64,000 nt of DNA from Chryseobacterium sp. T16E-39 (GCF_002216065.1 NZ_CP022282.1:3348001-3412000), one strand, 5' to 3'. Positions 46,300 through 55,621 are shown, numbered from the stretch's first letter. Notes: a model not told the origin generated them from the sequence alone. Numbers and translations are program-made.

Positions 46300-47691
46300 T
46301 TACAGTTCACTTTCAAAAACTGTAAAATCACCTGTTGCAGCTGCTTTTAATAGTAAGGCATTCCATACGTTGCTAATGGCGATGTCTCTGTCAGTCTCAG
46401 CTCTGATCAATGCATAAATGGACTGAGAGAGATCGACCAGATCAGTTAGCCCGTTTTTGTAAAGCGCAGACCTTTGGATGTAAGCGTCACTAGCGGATTT
46501 TAACTGGGTGGGAACCTGATCGTAAACTGTCAGCGCGTTGTTCCATTTATTTTCTGATAGCTCTAATTGAGCTTTTAACTGTTGTTCTGCTAAGTCATAT
46601 TCGTGTTTTAATCCCTGGCTTACATAATCCTGGGCACTGATCTCTTTGGATAGTCTGAAAGTCTGTGTGAAATTCCATGACACTCCTAATCCAATCAGAT
46701 AGTTGCTTCGTGTAGGATGAATCCCATCCCAGTAAGAGGTAGAATAATCATTCTGATTCTGGGCGTATCCGTTTCCGAATCCTGATGCCCTGGTCTGTAT
46801 GATCCCCACCATAGAAAATGATGGGTAGTATTGAGTTTTCAAAAAGTTTTTTTCCTCTTCACTAACGTCAATACGGCTTTTATAGAAGGCTAAAAGAGGA
46901 TGGTCTTTTAAAACAGATGTTGTTTCTGATGGAAGATCAGCCGGAATTCTTTTAAGTATAGTGCTGTCCAGTGTGAACTCCTGAGCAGGAATACCCATAA
47001 GCTGAGCTAACTTATTCTCCTGTTCCTGTTCATTGTCCCTGGATTTTGTATAAGTAATCATAGCATTAGCGTAATCTGCTTTTGCAAGAGAGAGGTCAAC
47101 TCCAGGAACAAGACCATTTCTTTCTTTTACCTCAACGATCCTTCTTATAGTATCAGTTCTTCCTACATTTTTCTCGTAGGATAATTTTAATTTTTTAGCG
47201 GCAAGTACATTAAGATAAGCTGCTGCTACTTTTATTTTGTGTTGAAAGATCTCATCAGAAAGGTCTCTGGTATCTCTTTGGTTTTTGAATTGGGCAACCT
47301 TTACTCTTTGTTTGGCTTTACCAAATGAGAAAAACTCCCAGTTGACATTAGCAAGATACAAGGCACCAAACGAGGCGTTCCAGTTTTGTTCAGGAAGAGG
47401 AAGTCCGGATGATGCAACACCGTATCCTCCAAATCCGTATAACGGCCCATTCTGCCCATTTACAGTTCCAAAATCCTGCTGGACGCTGAGGTTCAGATTA
47501 GGTAAATACTGTCTCTTTGCCAATTCTACAGATTCCTGAGAGGACAAGCGATAGGACTCCTTTGCTTTAATTGTTCCATAATTGTGAACGGCTGTCTCAA
47601 GGGCAGATTGTAAAGAAATAACTTCCTGCGCATTTACTTTGTTGATTAAAAAAATCGTTGAGACGGATAGAATAAAAGCTCTTAAAAGCAT
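46300..47691 (-). CDS. TolC-family outer-membrane efflux protein
   Basis: 463 residues with a signal peptide (about 1-21, ending VNAQ). Two TolC-type helical repeats, each about 200 residues, are visible (SLQSALETAVHNYGTIKAKE at the start; the NGLVPGVDLSLAKADYANA segment near 190-208; NGLTDLVDLSQSIYALIRAE near 418-437). It forms the trimeric outer-membrane channel of the tripartite pump. It is the first gene of the efflux operon; the sensor kinase ends 102 nt upstream on the same strand. Confidence 0.95.
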   Translation of the reverse strand: MLLRAFILSVSTIFLINKVNAQEVISLQSALETAVHNYGTIKAKESYRLSSQESVELAKRQYLPNLNLSVQQDFGTVNGQNGPLYGFGGYGVASSGLPLPEQNWNASFGALYLANVNWEFFSFGKAKQRVKVAQFKNQRDTRDLSDEIFQHKIKVAAAYLNVLAAKKLKLSYEKNVGRTDTIRRIVEVKERNGLVPGVDLSLAKADYANAMITYTKSRDNEQEQENKLAQLMGIPAQEFTLDSTILKRIPADLPSETTSVLKDHPLLAFYKSRIDVSEEEKNFLKTQYYPSFSMVGIIQTRASGFGNGYAQNQNDYSTSYWDGIHPTRSNYLIGLGVSWNFTQTFRLSKEISAQDYVSQGLKHEYDLAEQQLKAQLELSENKWNNALTVYDQVPTQLKSASDAYIQRSALYKNGLTDLVDLSQSIYALIRAETDRDIAISNVWNALLLKAAATGDFTVFESEL

Positions 47692-47793
47692 CTAATATAT
47701 TTTTTTCTTTATTCAAAGTAAAAAACACATTTTGAAGCAAATTTGAAGTTCCCTATAAATTAATCAAATAAGTTGATTGGGATAATGGATTTT

Positions 47794-49149
47794 TTATTTG
47801 GCAAAATGAAATGCAGGCTGCATATTTTCAGTTTCAGTCAATGGACTTTTATAAGGTGTTGAGAGAATAGGACAGTTGTGGTTTTCGATTTTTTTGAAAT
47901 ATACCGTAATACTATGCCAGCCATTTTTAAAATCATAATAAACAGGAAATGCATTGACTTCACAAATTTGTTTTACAATAGATAGCCCAAGTCCTATGCT
48001 TTCTGTGGATTGATTGCTTTTCTTGAATCTTTTAAATAATTCCTGAGTAGGAATATCCGGAGGTAAACCTGTATTGCTAATCTGAAAGGATTGATGGGTA
48101 AGTGAGATTTCTATATTCCCATTTTTTACATTATGTCGAATGGCATTGGATAAAAGATTGCTTAGGAGAATTTCTGCCAAAGCCGGATGGATTTTTATAA
48201 ATACATCTTTTTCACACTGTCTGTTAAGAGTGATGTTCTTTAGTGCAATATGATCAGAATATGCAGATATTGCTTCTTTTTCGACTCTGCAGAATTTTAG
48301 TTTCTCATCGGTTAAAAATTCCTGATTATTAAGTTTGGTCAGTAGAACCAATGAACGGTTGATTCGGCTAAGCTTATCTATGGAATTTTGAATGTCTGTA
48401 AGTAAAGCAGCTTGTTTTCCATTAATTTCTGTTTCAGCTAAAAGTTCAATCTTACTTTGTATAACAGCTAAAGGTGTTTGTACCTCATGAGAAGCATTTT
48501 CGCTGAATTCTTTAACAGAAGTATAGTCTTCAATCGCTTTGTCTGTCATTAACCGAAGAAACTCGTTGAGCTTTTTAAACTCATTAGTACTTGTGGGAAG
48601 TAATTGGAGTGGTTCCCGTTTTTGAATGTTAAATTGATGAATAGTATCGATGGCATGATGAAAAGGCTTTAATATGTATCGCGATAATATTCTGGCAGTA
48701 ACGAAAACAATAAAAGTAATGAGTAATACTTTTAGAATTAAGGCACTTAGCATGCCTTTCATAATTTGTTCTGTAGAGGTTATATAGCTGTACGAAGAAA
48801 TTTTATAGGTTTTGTTGGCTGCTGTTACAAAGGAATTGATCTGTATTTTGCATTCGTTACGCGAAGCTCCACTGTTATCGAGGCATGTGTGGATGATTTC
48901 CGGATTTGTGGGAATGATCCCACTTCCTGCATAGGGTTTGATGGATATGGGTAAACCCTGGGATGTTTTCTCAGGAGTTTCGCCTCTTTTTAATTGGTTT
49001 GCCACATAATTATTTACGGATCTCAGGCGCTCTATTTCAACATTATCCAATCTTTTTTTAATGTTAGTATAAGATATATACATACTGAGAGGGGTGACCA
49101 ATAGCACAATTGTAATAAACCAAATGGATATTTTATTTAATAAATTCAT
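47794..49149 (-). CDS. Two-component sensor histidine kinase
   Basis: 451 residues. Two membrane helices (about 8-30 and 131-153) bracket a 100-residue periplasmic sensor region with two cysteines (CLDNSGASRNEC). A HAMP-like linker leads to the HisKA domain with the phosphoacceptor H221 (FSENASHEVQTPLAVI), and a HATPase_c domain with N box NLLSNAIRHNV, and G box GLGLSIVKQI. The last about 25 residues (PLTETENMQPAFHFAK) form an extra tail. The start overlaps the regulator stop by one base, and the efflux operon follows directly, so it probably senses the pump substrate. Confidence 0.93.
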   Translation of the reverse strand: MNLLNKISIWFITIVLLVTPLSMYISYTNIKKRLDNVEIERLRSVNNYVANQLKRGETPEKTSQGLPISIKPYAGSGIIPTNPEIIHTCLDNSGASRNECKIQINSFVTAANKTYKISSYSYITSTEQIMKGMLSALILKVLLITFIVFVTARILSRYILKPFHHAIDTIHQFNIQKREPLQLLPTSTNEFKKLNEFLRLMTDKAIEDYTSVKEFSENASHEVQTPLAVIQSKIELLAETEINGKQAALLTDIQNSIDKLSRINRSLVLLTKLNNQEFLTDEKLKFCRVEKEAISAYSDHIALKNITLNRQCEKDVFIKIHPALAEILLSNLLSNAIRHNVKNGNIEISLTHQSFQISNTGLPPDIPTQELFKRFKKSNQSTESIGLGLSIVKQICEVNAFPVYYDFKNGWHSITVYFKKIENHNCPILSTPYKSPLTETENMQPAFHFAK

Positions 49150-49838
49150 CAGCTGATGTATTTTAATGCATTAAACTTATAGCCCAAACCATAAATAGTT
49201 TCTACATAATCATTGCCCTGTGCAGTCGCTATTTTTTTTCTGAGGTTCTTAACGTGTTGATAAACAAAATCAAAATTAGCTAAATTATCTGTATAATCTC
49301 CCCAAAGATGATTCGCTATTGACTGTTTGGATAAAACGCGGTTTTTATTAACTAAAAAATAAAGTAATAATTCAAATTCCTTTTGAGTAACTTCTAATCT
49401 TGTCTCATGAATGAAAACTTCAAGGGTATCGGTGTTTAGTATGATTTCGTTAAACCTTACATCATTGTACCCGTCCATTTTTTTTCTGCGGTAGACGGCT
49501 CTGAGTCTGGCGTGTAATTCCGGTAAGTGAAAAGGCTTGGTGATATAGTCGTCGGCTCCTTTTTCAAGGCCTTTGATTTTATCGTCCAGAGCATCTTTAG
49601 CAGAGATAATTAATACACCACTATTGATCTTCTCGTTTTTTATATAATTTAACAGATTCAGCCCGTTTCCATCCGGAAGCATGATGTCCAGTAATAAGCA
49701 GTCGTAAGTATTAAAGCTCAGGCGTTCCAAAGCTTCATTATAATTAAAGGCGCATTCGCAGATGTAATGTTCTTCTTCGAGATAATAAGACATGCTTTGA
49801 GCGAGTTCTTTATTATCTTCAATGATCAGGATTTTCAT
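49149..49838 (-). CDS. OmpR/PhoB-type response regulator
   Basis: 229 residues. Receiver domain 1-115 with acidic pocket E7/D8, phosphoacceptor D51 (LLLDIMLPDG), and K100 in DDYITKPF. Winged-helix DNA-binding domain 130-225 (EVTQKEFELLLYFLVNKNRV, RKKIATAQGNDYVETIYGLG). It is first in the regulator-kinase pair, which precedes the RND operon; the pair plausibly controls its transcription. Confidence 0.95.
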   Translation of the reverse strand: MKILIIEDNKELAQSMSYYLEEEHYICECAFNYNEALERLSFNTYDCLLLDIMLPDGNGLNLLNYIKNEKINSGVLIISAKDALDDKIKGLEKGADDYITKPFHLPELHARLRAVYRRKKMDGYNDVRFNEIILNTDTLEVFIHETRLEVTQKEFELLLYFLVNKNRVLSKQSIANHLWGDYTDNLANFDFVYQHVKNLRKKIATAQGNDYVETIYGLGYKFNALKYIS

Positions 49839-49845
49839 AAGGAAG

Positions 49846-49872
49846 CAAAGTTAAATCTAAATTTTATATCAA
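49846..49872 (-). promoter_or_regulatory. Promoter of the two-component system
   Basis: On the minus strand TTG (49872-49870), 16 nt, TAACTTTG (49853-49846), 8 nt upstream of the ATG at 49838. Confidence 0.5.
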
Positions 49873-49930
49873 TCTTGAAGTTGGGTAAAATATTGGTTTT
49901 GAGAATGAAATTAATTGATATTTAAATAAA

Positions 49931-49957
49931 AAACTCCCCGAATAAATCGAGGAGTTT
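49931..49957 (-). terminator. Terminator of glnN
   Basis: An 11-bp stem with one mismatch (AAACTCCCCGA/TCGAGGAGTTT), 5-nt loop, and a T run on the minus strand, 24 nt past the glnN stop. Confidence 0.8.
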
Positions 49958-49980
49958 CACTAATATGGACTATACAAATG

Positions 49981-52176
49981 TTACTTTGTAAATAACATTT
50001 CTCTGTATTTTGTCATTGGCCAAAGCTCATCATCCACCATCATTTCAAGGTTGTCAGAAGCTTCTCTGATTCCTTCAAACAATGGGATCACTTTGTTACA
50101 GTAATCTTCAGCTTGCTTTTGGCTGTTAGAAACTGCTTTTGCTGCTTCTCTTGCTTTGATAAGAGCCTCAACTCCCAATTTAATTATAGAAACATTTTCA
50201 GAAATGTGGGTAATCAAACTCATTTGCTCTTTCGCTAATGTTTTGAATTCTTTGTCTCCAAAAATCTCTTTAAGACCTTTTACGTTCTCAATTAATCTGT
50301 TTTGATATTTTAAAGCAGAAGGAATGATGTGATTTCTTGCGATATCACTTAAAACTCTCGCTTCAATATCAATAACTGTAGAATATTTTTCAAGTTTGAT
50401 CTCGTTTCTTGCTTCTACTTCTCTGTGAGTAAATACTCCTATTTCTTCATATAACGCAAGGAATTTTTTATCCATTTCCTGTTTAAGAGCTTCAGGAGTA
50501 GTCTTCAAATTGTTCAGACCTCTCTTTTTAGCTTCTTTTGCCCAGTCATCAGAATATCCATCCCCTTCAAACATGATGTTTTTACACTGCTTGATGTATT
50601 CTCTTAAAACATTGAAGATCGCTTCGTCTTTCTTCAATCCTGTTTCGATCAATGCATCAACTTCTTTTTTGAAATCATTCAATTGTTTTGCCGCAATCGT
50701 GTTCATTACAGTCATAGATTCTGCGCAGTTTGCAGAAGATCCTACCGCTCTGATCTCAAATTTATTTCCTGTAAATGCAAATGGAGATGTTCTGTTTCTA
50801 TCCGTGTTATCTAATAAGATTTCAGGGATTTTTCCAACTACATTTAATTTTAATTCTGTTTTTTCTTCAGGAGATAGTTTCCCGTTGGTTACTTTCTCTA
50901 ATTCTTCTAAAACTCTAAACAACTGACTTCCGATAAATACAGAAATAATTGCTGGTGGAGCTTCATTAGCACCTAGTCTGTGATCATTACTCGCTGATGC
51001 AATACTAGCTCTTAAAAGGTCAGCATATTCGTGAACTGCTTTAATCGTGTTAACGAAGAATGTTAAGAACTGTAAGTTTTTCTTAGGGTTCTTCCCTGGA
51101 CTCAACAAGTTTTCTCCTGTGTCTGTAGCCAATGACCAGTTATTGTGTTTTCCGCTTCCGTTTACACCAGCGAATGGCTTCTCATGGAATAAAATATGGA
51201 AGTGGTGCTTGTGGGCAACTCTTGCCATGATATCCATCAATAAAGAGTTGTGGTCTACTGCAACGTTTACTTCTTCAAACATTGGAGCCAGCTCAAACTG
51301 GTTTGGAGCTACCTCGTTGTGTCTTGTCGTTACTGGAATTCCCAATTTCATACATTCTATTTCCAACTCTTTCATGAAGTTCATTACTCTTGTCGGGATA
51401 GATCCGAAATAGTGATCATCCAGCTGTTGTCCTTTTGCAGGTGAGTGACCCAATAAAGTTTTACCTGTCAATACCAAATCAGGACGTGACTGATATAATG
51501 CTGAATCTACTAAGAAATATTCTTGCTCCCATCCTAAGGTAGGAGTTACTTTTGTTACGTTTTTGTCAAAATACTGCATTACGTTTGTTGCAGCTTCATC
51601 CACAGCATTTAGAGCTCTAAGAAGTGGAGCTTTATAATCTAAAGTTTCTCCTGTATAAGAAATAAAGATCGAAGGAATACAAAGTGTAGTTCCCATAATG
51701 AAAGCTGGAGACGTAGGATCCCAAGCTGTATAACCTCTCGCCTCAAATGTGTTTCTGATTCCTCCATTCGGGAAAGAAGATGCATCCGGCTCTTGCTGAA
51801 TAAGTAAATTTCCACTAAATCTTTCAATAGCTCTTCCGCCTTCAATTGGTGTGAAGAAAGAGTCGTGCTTTTCAGCAGTTGTACCTGTTAAAGGCTGAAA
51901 CCAGTGTGTGTAGTGTGTTGCCCCTTTGCTCATTGCCCAGTCTTTCATAGCTACTGCTACCTGATCTGCAATGTGTCTCTGGATTTTAGTTCCTTTCTTG
52001 ATAGCATCCATAATAGAGTTGAATGCTTCTTTCGTTAAATATTCTCTCATTGTTTCCTCAGAGAAAACATTTAGACAGAATAGCTCAGACAATTTTGCAG
52101 GAACTTCAATAGAATTATCTTTTCTAAAGTCCTTGAATGGTAATGTTTCTAACGCTTTGAATCTTAAAGTTGACAT
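49981..52176 (-). CDS. glnN: Type III glutamine synthetase
   Basis: 731 residues, the size of GSIII (distinct from the about 450-residue GSI). It makes glutamine from glutamate, ammonia and ATP and is the main ammonium-assimilating enzyme in Bacteroidota. Family segments include THWFQPLTGTTAEKHDSF (about 100-117), GWEQEYFLVD (about 215-224), VTTRHNEVAPNQFELAP (about 276-292) and VNGSGKHNNWSLATD (about 339-353). It is monocistronic with its own terminator; no glnB or amt gene is adjacent. Confidence 0.97.
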   Translation of the reverse strand: MSTLRFKALETLPFKDFRKDNSIEVPAKLSELFCLNVFSEETMREYLTKEAFNSIMDAIKKGTKIQRHIADQVAVAMKDWAMSKGATHYTHWFQPLTGTTAEKHDSFFTPIEGGRAIERFSGNLLIQQEPDASSFPNGGIRNTFEARGYTAWDPTSPAFIMGTTLCIPSIFISYTGETLDYKAPLLRALNAVDEAATNVMQYFDKNVTKVTPTLGWEQEYFLVDSALYQSRPDLVLTGKTLLGHSPAKGQQLDDHYFGSIPTRVMNFMKELEIECMKLGIPVTTRHNEVAPNQFELAPMFEEVNVAVDHNSLLMDIMARVAHKHHFHILFHEKPFAGVNGSGKHNNWSLATDTGENLLSPGKNPKKNLQFLTFFVNTIKAVHEYADLLRASIASASNDHRLGANEAPPAIISVFIGSQLFRVLEELEKVTNGKLSPEEKTELKLNVVGKIPEILLDNTDRNRTSPFAFTGNKFEIRAVGSSANCAESMTVMNTIAAKQLNDFKKEVDALIETGLKKDEAIFNVLREYIKQCKNIMFEGDGYSDDWAKEAKKRGLNNLKTTPEALKQEMDKKFLALYEEIGVFTHREVEARNEIKLEKYSTVIDIEARVLSDIARNHIIPSALKYQNRLIENVKGLKEIFGDKEFKTLAKEQMSLITHISENVSIIKLGVEALIKAREAAKAVSNSQKQAEDYCNKVIPLFEGIREASDNLEMMVDDELWPMTKYREMLFTK

Positions 52177-52458
52177 AATAGGGTTAATTTTTACAGGGCA
52201 AATTTACAAAAAAAATAGATTCAAAATACTTTGGCCCTAAAAATTTTAGGGGTGTTGGTTGAAATTTATAATTTTTAATCGGAAATTTATTTTTTTTAGA
52301 TGGGAATGCCCCAAAAGAGACCGAAGTTTAGAATCCAGGGCGACGAAAAGATTATGCATTCGAAATTTACAAAAAATATCCATATTTTAAACTCCTTATT
52401 AAAAGATAGTTAAAATAAGTTGGAGGGAGATTTTGTATATTTGTGTGAAATTTATTTT
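52177..52458. promoter_or_regulatory. Divergent intergenic region between glnN and the 563-aa gene
   Basis: 282 nt. TAAATTTG on the minus strand (52199-52206) fits a glnN -7 box, with CAAA/TTTG 15 nt further upstream. TATATTTG on the plus strand (52436-52443) fits the divergent gene. The rest is AT-rich with no further structure that I can see. Confidence 0.45.
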
Positions 52459-54150
52459 ATGACAAATTCTAGAGCAAGAGAGACAACAGAGGCTATTGAA
52501 AGATTATACATCTCTATGAGACATTTATTTTATAGAGGATTTTTCAAGCCGGGTGGTGTTTCAGGAGAAAGTATCAGAAGTTTGTTAAAAACAATCAATC
52601 CCGAGATTTATGGTACCATGAATGTTCCCAATAAGCTGGAACTTGATGGTTTGATGTATGTTTTAGACAGACTTCCTGAAGGAATAGAGGAATGTGCTTT
52701 TATTCATCTTACATCAGATGAGGGTTTTGATAAAGGAAGTTTCGAACCTATTGTTCCTAAAAAGAGAAGAAGAAACTGTTATAGAATTGATGAACACCAG
52801 ATGAATATTGAAGTTCTTTTGGGACGTTCAGAGATCTATGATATTCTTACTCACTTAACATTCTTATTTATAGAAGCGGACAAGATCCGTAATCTGGCTT
52901 TCATTCAGGATGAAAACTGGAAACCAACACGTGCCTTTAAAATTATCGAAGAGGTAGTAAAAGGAGAAAAGAAATTCAGCAGAAAAGAAAAAGAGGTAGC
53001 GATTATTCATCTTTCTTCTTTAATAGGAAGAACGTTTGAAGAAACATTAAGGGCTTACAATACTTTTGGTGATGATGAAAATCCTGACCGTCTATTCAAG
53101 ATCATTTACAACTTAGGAAAAGTAAGTCTCGAAGACGCTAAACAAAGCAGGGAAAGAGAAATTCATTTCAGTGCTATATTAAAGGAAAGAGTAGGGCACC
53201 ATTATTTTGGTGAAAAATGGGCCAATACAGTAAAAGAAGTTTTATTTGAAAATAATCTTCATATGCGTCCATTGCATATCATCTCAGCGAACATGCACTC
53301 TGTAAAAAATATGCTGTACGCTAATGATGCATTAAAGAAAAAAGACCACAAAGAAGTAGACTATAAATTATATGGTGATATTTCGGATAAAAAAGACCTT
53401 CGCGATAAAGTTTCAAAATATGCTGCTGATCAGGGGCTGATCTATATCGATGATAAAAGTGGAAGTAATATCGATGTTCAGATCATTGATTTAAGCAAGA
53501 CTGATTTGAAAAATACACCTTTCGGACATATTAAATATTCCGGAGATGATGTGATCATGGTTTTTGATTATGCTTTCGGGGAGCAGGCGTATGAGGTAAT
53601 GGATGAGCTTTTAAGACCCTTTGAACATAAAGGTGAGGTCTATATGATGAAAGTAAAATCTGTTTCCATCATGGGTAAGGCAGGGATTCTTAGTGGAGGG
53701 AAAGGAGATATTATGATTCCTACATCCCACATTTTTGAGGGTACTGCAGATAATTATCCGTTTGAAAATGCTTTAAAATTAGAGGATTTTCAGGATGATG
53801 AACTGAAAACTTTTGAAGGGACAATGATTACTGTTTTAGGAACATCACTTCAAAACAGAGATATTTTATCCTATTTTATGAATACTTCATGGAAGGCAAT
53901 AGGTCTTGAAATGGAAGGTGCACACTATCAAAAAGCAATTCAGGTAGCTTCTAAAATAAGACACCACATTGCACCGGATTTATTCGTGTGTTATGCTTAC
54001 TACGCTTCGGATAACCCACTAGAAACAGGAAGTACCCTTTCTTCAGGAGGATTAGGTCTTACAGGGGTAAAACCAACCTACCTCATCACTTTAAAGATTC
54101 TTGAGAAGATTTTGCAAAGTGGAAAGAAAGAAGTTTCCGCGAAAAAATAA
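52459..54150 (+). CDS. Conserved flavobacterial protein with a nucleoside-phosphorylase-like C-terminal half
   Basis: 563 residues from the ATG at 52459 (MTNSRARETTEAIERLYISM); an in-frame alternative start at 52420 lies upstream of the TATATTTG box at 52436-52443. The N-terminal half (about 1-290) is mostly alpha-helical and unrecognised. The C-terminal half (about 330-555) carries GLEMEGAHY and YYASDNPLETGS, which match the layout of the EMEG/EMEA ribose-binding motif and the SD catalytic-Asp motif of the nucleoside phosphorylase/AMP nucleosidase superfamily. No family name is certain. A terminator follows. Confidence 0.7.
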   Translation: MTNSRARETTEAIERLYISMRHLFYRGFFKPGGVSGESIRSLLKTINPEIYGTMNVPNKLELDGLMYVLDRLPEGIEECAFIHLTSDEGFDKGSFEPIVPKKRRRNCYRIDEHQMNIEVLLGRSEIYDILTHLTFLFIEADKIRNLAFIQDENWKPTRAFKIIEEVVKGEKKFSRKEKEVAIIHLSSLIGRTFEETLRAYNTFGDDENPDRLFKIIYNLGKVSLEDAKQSREREIHFSAILKERVGHHYFGEKWANTVKEVLFENNLHMRPLHIISANMHSVKNMLYANDALKKKDHKEVDYKLYGDISDKKDLRDKVSKYAADQGLIYIDDKSGSNIDVQIIDLSKTDLKNTPFGHIKYSGDDVIMVFDYAFGEQAYEVMDELLRPFEHKGEVYMMKVKSVSIMGKAGILSGGKGDIMIPTSHIFEGTADNYPFENALKLEDFQDDELKTFEGTMITVLGTSLQNRDILSYFMNTSWKAIGLEMEGAHYQKAIQVASKIRHHIAPDLFVCYAYYASDNPLETGSTLSSGGLGLTGVKPTYLITLKILEKILQSGKKEVSAKK

Positions 54151-54170
54151 TATTATTTAAAATTAGATAT

Positions 54171-54199
54171 AAAGCCTTAAGTGTAAAACTTGAGGCTTT
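54171..54199 (+). terminator. Terminator
   Basis: A 12-bp stem with one G:T pair (AAAGCCTTAAGT/ACTTGAGGCTTT) and T8, 20 nt past the stop at 54150. Confidence 0.8.
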
Positions 54200-54230
54200 T
54201 TTTTACCCAGAATAACATAAATTTTTCAGA

Positions 54231-54387
54231 AATAACACAAACATATTTGTGTTTGAAATTGTGCAGGCATTTGTGTCATTTGTGGTTTAGAGTTTTTTTA
54301 CACGGATAACACGAATTTTTTTTTCACCAATACCACGAGCATATTTGTGTTTGAAATTGTGTAAAGACCTGTGTCATTTGTGGTTTA
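54231..54387. repeat. Two imperfect direct copies of a 59-bp intergenic element
   Basis: Copy 1 at 54231-54289 and copy 2 at 54329-54387 share long identical blocks: CATATTTGTGTTTGAAATTG and GTGTCATTTGTGGTTTA. Between and before them are ATAACACGAATTTTT-like strings. The 307-nt gap 54151-54457 is made of this, plus the terminator; no gene fits. Confidence 0.7.
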
Positions 54388-54457
54388 AAAGAATCCGCAA
54401 AATCAGCAAGAGCGAAAATCTCAAATTAATTATCTTTAGAAAAATAAAATTAAAAGC

Positions 54458-54934
54458 ATGAGTACAACCTTACAATTATCAAAAAGATTCAGGGAAGTTC
54501 TGCTTGATGGGACCTGGATTGCTAATACCAATTTTAAAGATCAGCTTTCTAAAGTAAGCTGGGAGCAGGCCATTCGAAAAGTAGATTCTCTCAATACGAT
54601 TGCAATGCTTACTTTTCATATTCATTATTATATTGCCGGGATTGTGAATGTATTTGAAGGGGGTGATCTTGAAATAAAAGACAAATACAGCTTTGATCTT
54701 CCTCCGATTGAATCACAAAAGGACTGGGAGGATTTGCTAAACAGGCTGTGGGTGGATTCGGAAAAGTTTGCCACATTACTTGAACAGATGGCAGATGCTA
54801 AAATGGATGAGGTATTTGTAGATGAAAAATATGGAACATATCGCCGGAATATTGATGGGATGATTGAACATAGTTATTATCATTTGGGACAAGTTGCCTT
54901 AATTAAAAAATTGATTTTGTTTAAATACGAATAA
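54458..54934 (+). CDS. DinB-superfamily (DUF1572-like) protein
   Basis: 158 residues forming an all-helical bundle. Histidines placed as in DinB/YfiT metal sites are visible: LTFHIHYYIAG (about 52-62) and EHSYYHLGQVALIKK (about 138-152). Members are probable metal-dependent thiol transferases or hydrolases; the substrate is unknown. A copy of the CGAATAACACGAAT string covers its last codons and stop, and a similar CGGATAACACGAAT precedes the gene, so the gene is flanked by the same intergenic repeat. Confidence 0.85.
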   Translation: MSTTLQLSKRFREVLLDGTWIANTNFKDQLSKVSWEQAIRKVDSLNTIAMLTFHIHYYIAGIVNVFEGGDLEIKDKYSFDLPPIESQKDWEDLLNRLWVDSEKFATLLEQMADAKMDEVFVDEKYGTYRRNIDGMIEHSYYHLGQVALIKKLILFKYE

Positions 54935-54945
54935 CACGAATATTG

Positions 54946-55590
54946 CTATTCAATATAAACTACTAATTCCGCTGCTTTTTTTAAATCAACATTTTGTAAT
55001 TCTGGGTTAAAATTTAACTCGTCAATAATCATCATATCACCAGATTTCATATTGTAAATCTTTTCCTTAACAGATTTATTAAACTCATCCCCATAATTAA
55101 CTGTAGGTTTCTCATTATTAATTTGATAGCGAAATTTCCCCACCTTCCCTAATTTCATAACAAACTGAGGAATAAAATATTCTATTTTAGAAGTAGCAAG
55201 TTCCTCCTGAGATAAAGTGATTTTTCCGGTTTTGTTTTTGATGCTTGCGAAAGGTTTCTCAATATTTAGTATTCGGAATTCTCTTTTTTCAACCGTTTGC
55301 TTACCATTAATAAAACTAGTTATTGTGATTTCCAATGATGTGCCAGTAGCTGGAGTAATGTAGTATTTATTCTCTTCCTCTTTATAAACTCCTGGTCCAT
55401 TTACTTTAATACTGTCCGATTTGGGAGTATAAATGGTTAAATAATTTCTAATACCCCTATATAAAATATTGAGCTTTTCATTTTCGATTATGGATTTGTT
55501 GCCAGAATCATTTGAAGATGAAATGTGCTTTTTTGGTGTGCAATAAATGCAAACGCAGAAAATGGCAGTATAAAAAATAAATTTTTTCAA
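54946..55590 (-). CDS. Stand-alone GldM C-terminal-domain-like exported protein
   Basis: 214 residues. A short hydrophobic N-terminus with cysteines at 12, 14 and 17 suggests a lipoprotein or signal anchor. The region about 37-110 (LNILYRGIRNYLTIYTP, KYYITPATG, REFRILNIEKPFASI) and about 120-214 (TLSQEELATSKIEYFIPQFV, the SGDMMIIDELNF stretch and VVYIE end) parallels the last two Ig-like domains of GldM, a periplasmic shaft protein of the T9SS motor. The cytoplasmic tail, membrane helix and first domains of GldM are absent. It has a TATCTTTG promoter box at 55614-55621. Function unknown. Confidence 0.7.
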   Translation of the reverse strand: MKKFIFYTAIFCVCIYCTPKKHISSSNDSGNKSIIENEKLNILYRGIRNYLTIYTPKSDSIKVNGPGVYKEEENKYYITPATGTSLEITITSFINGKQTVEKREFRILNIEKPFASIKNKTGKITLSQEELATSKIEYFIPQFVMKLGKVGKFRYQINNEKPTVNYGDEFNKSVKEKIYNMKSGDMMIIDELNFNPELQNVDLKKAAELVVYIE

Positions 55591-55613
55591 TAGAATAATA
55601 GATTATTTTCACT

Positions 55614-55621
55614 CAAAGATA
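55614..55621 (-). promoter_or_regulatory. Candidate -7 element of the GldM-like gene
   Basis: TATCTTTG on the minus strand, 23 nt upstream of the ATG at 55590. Confidence 0.45.
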
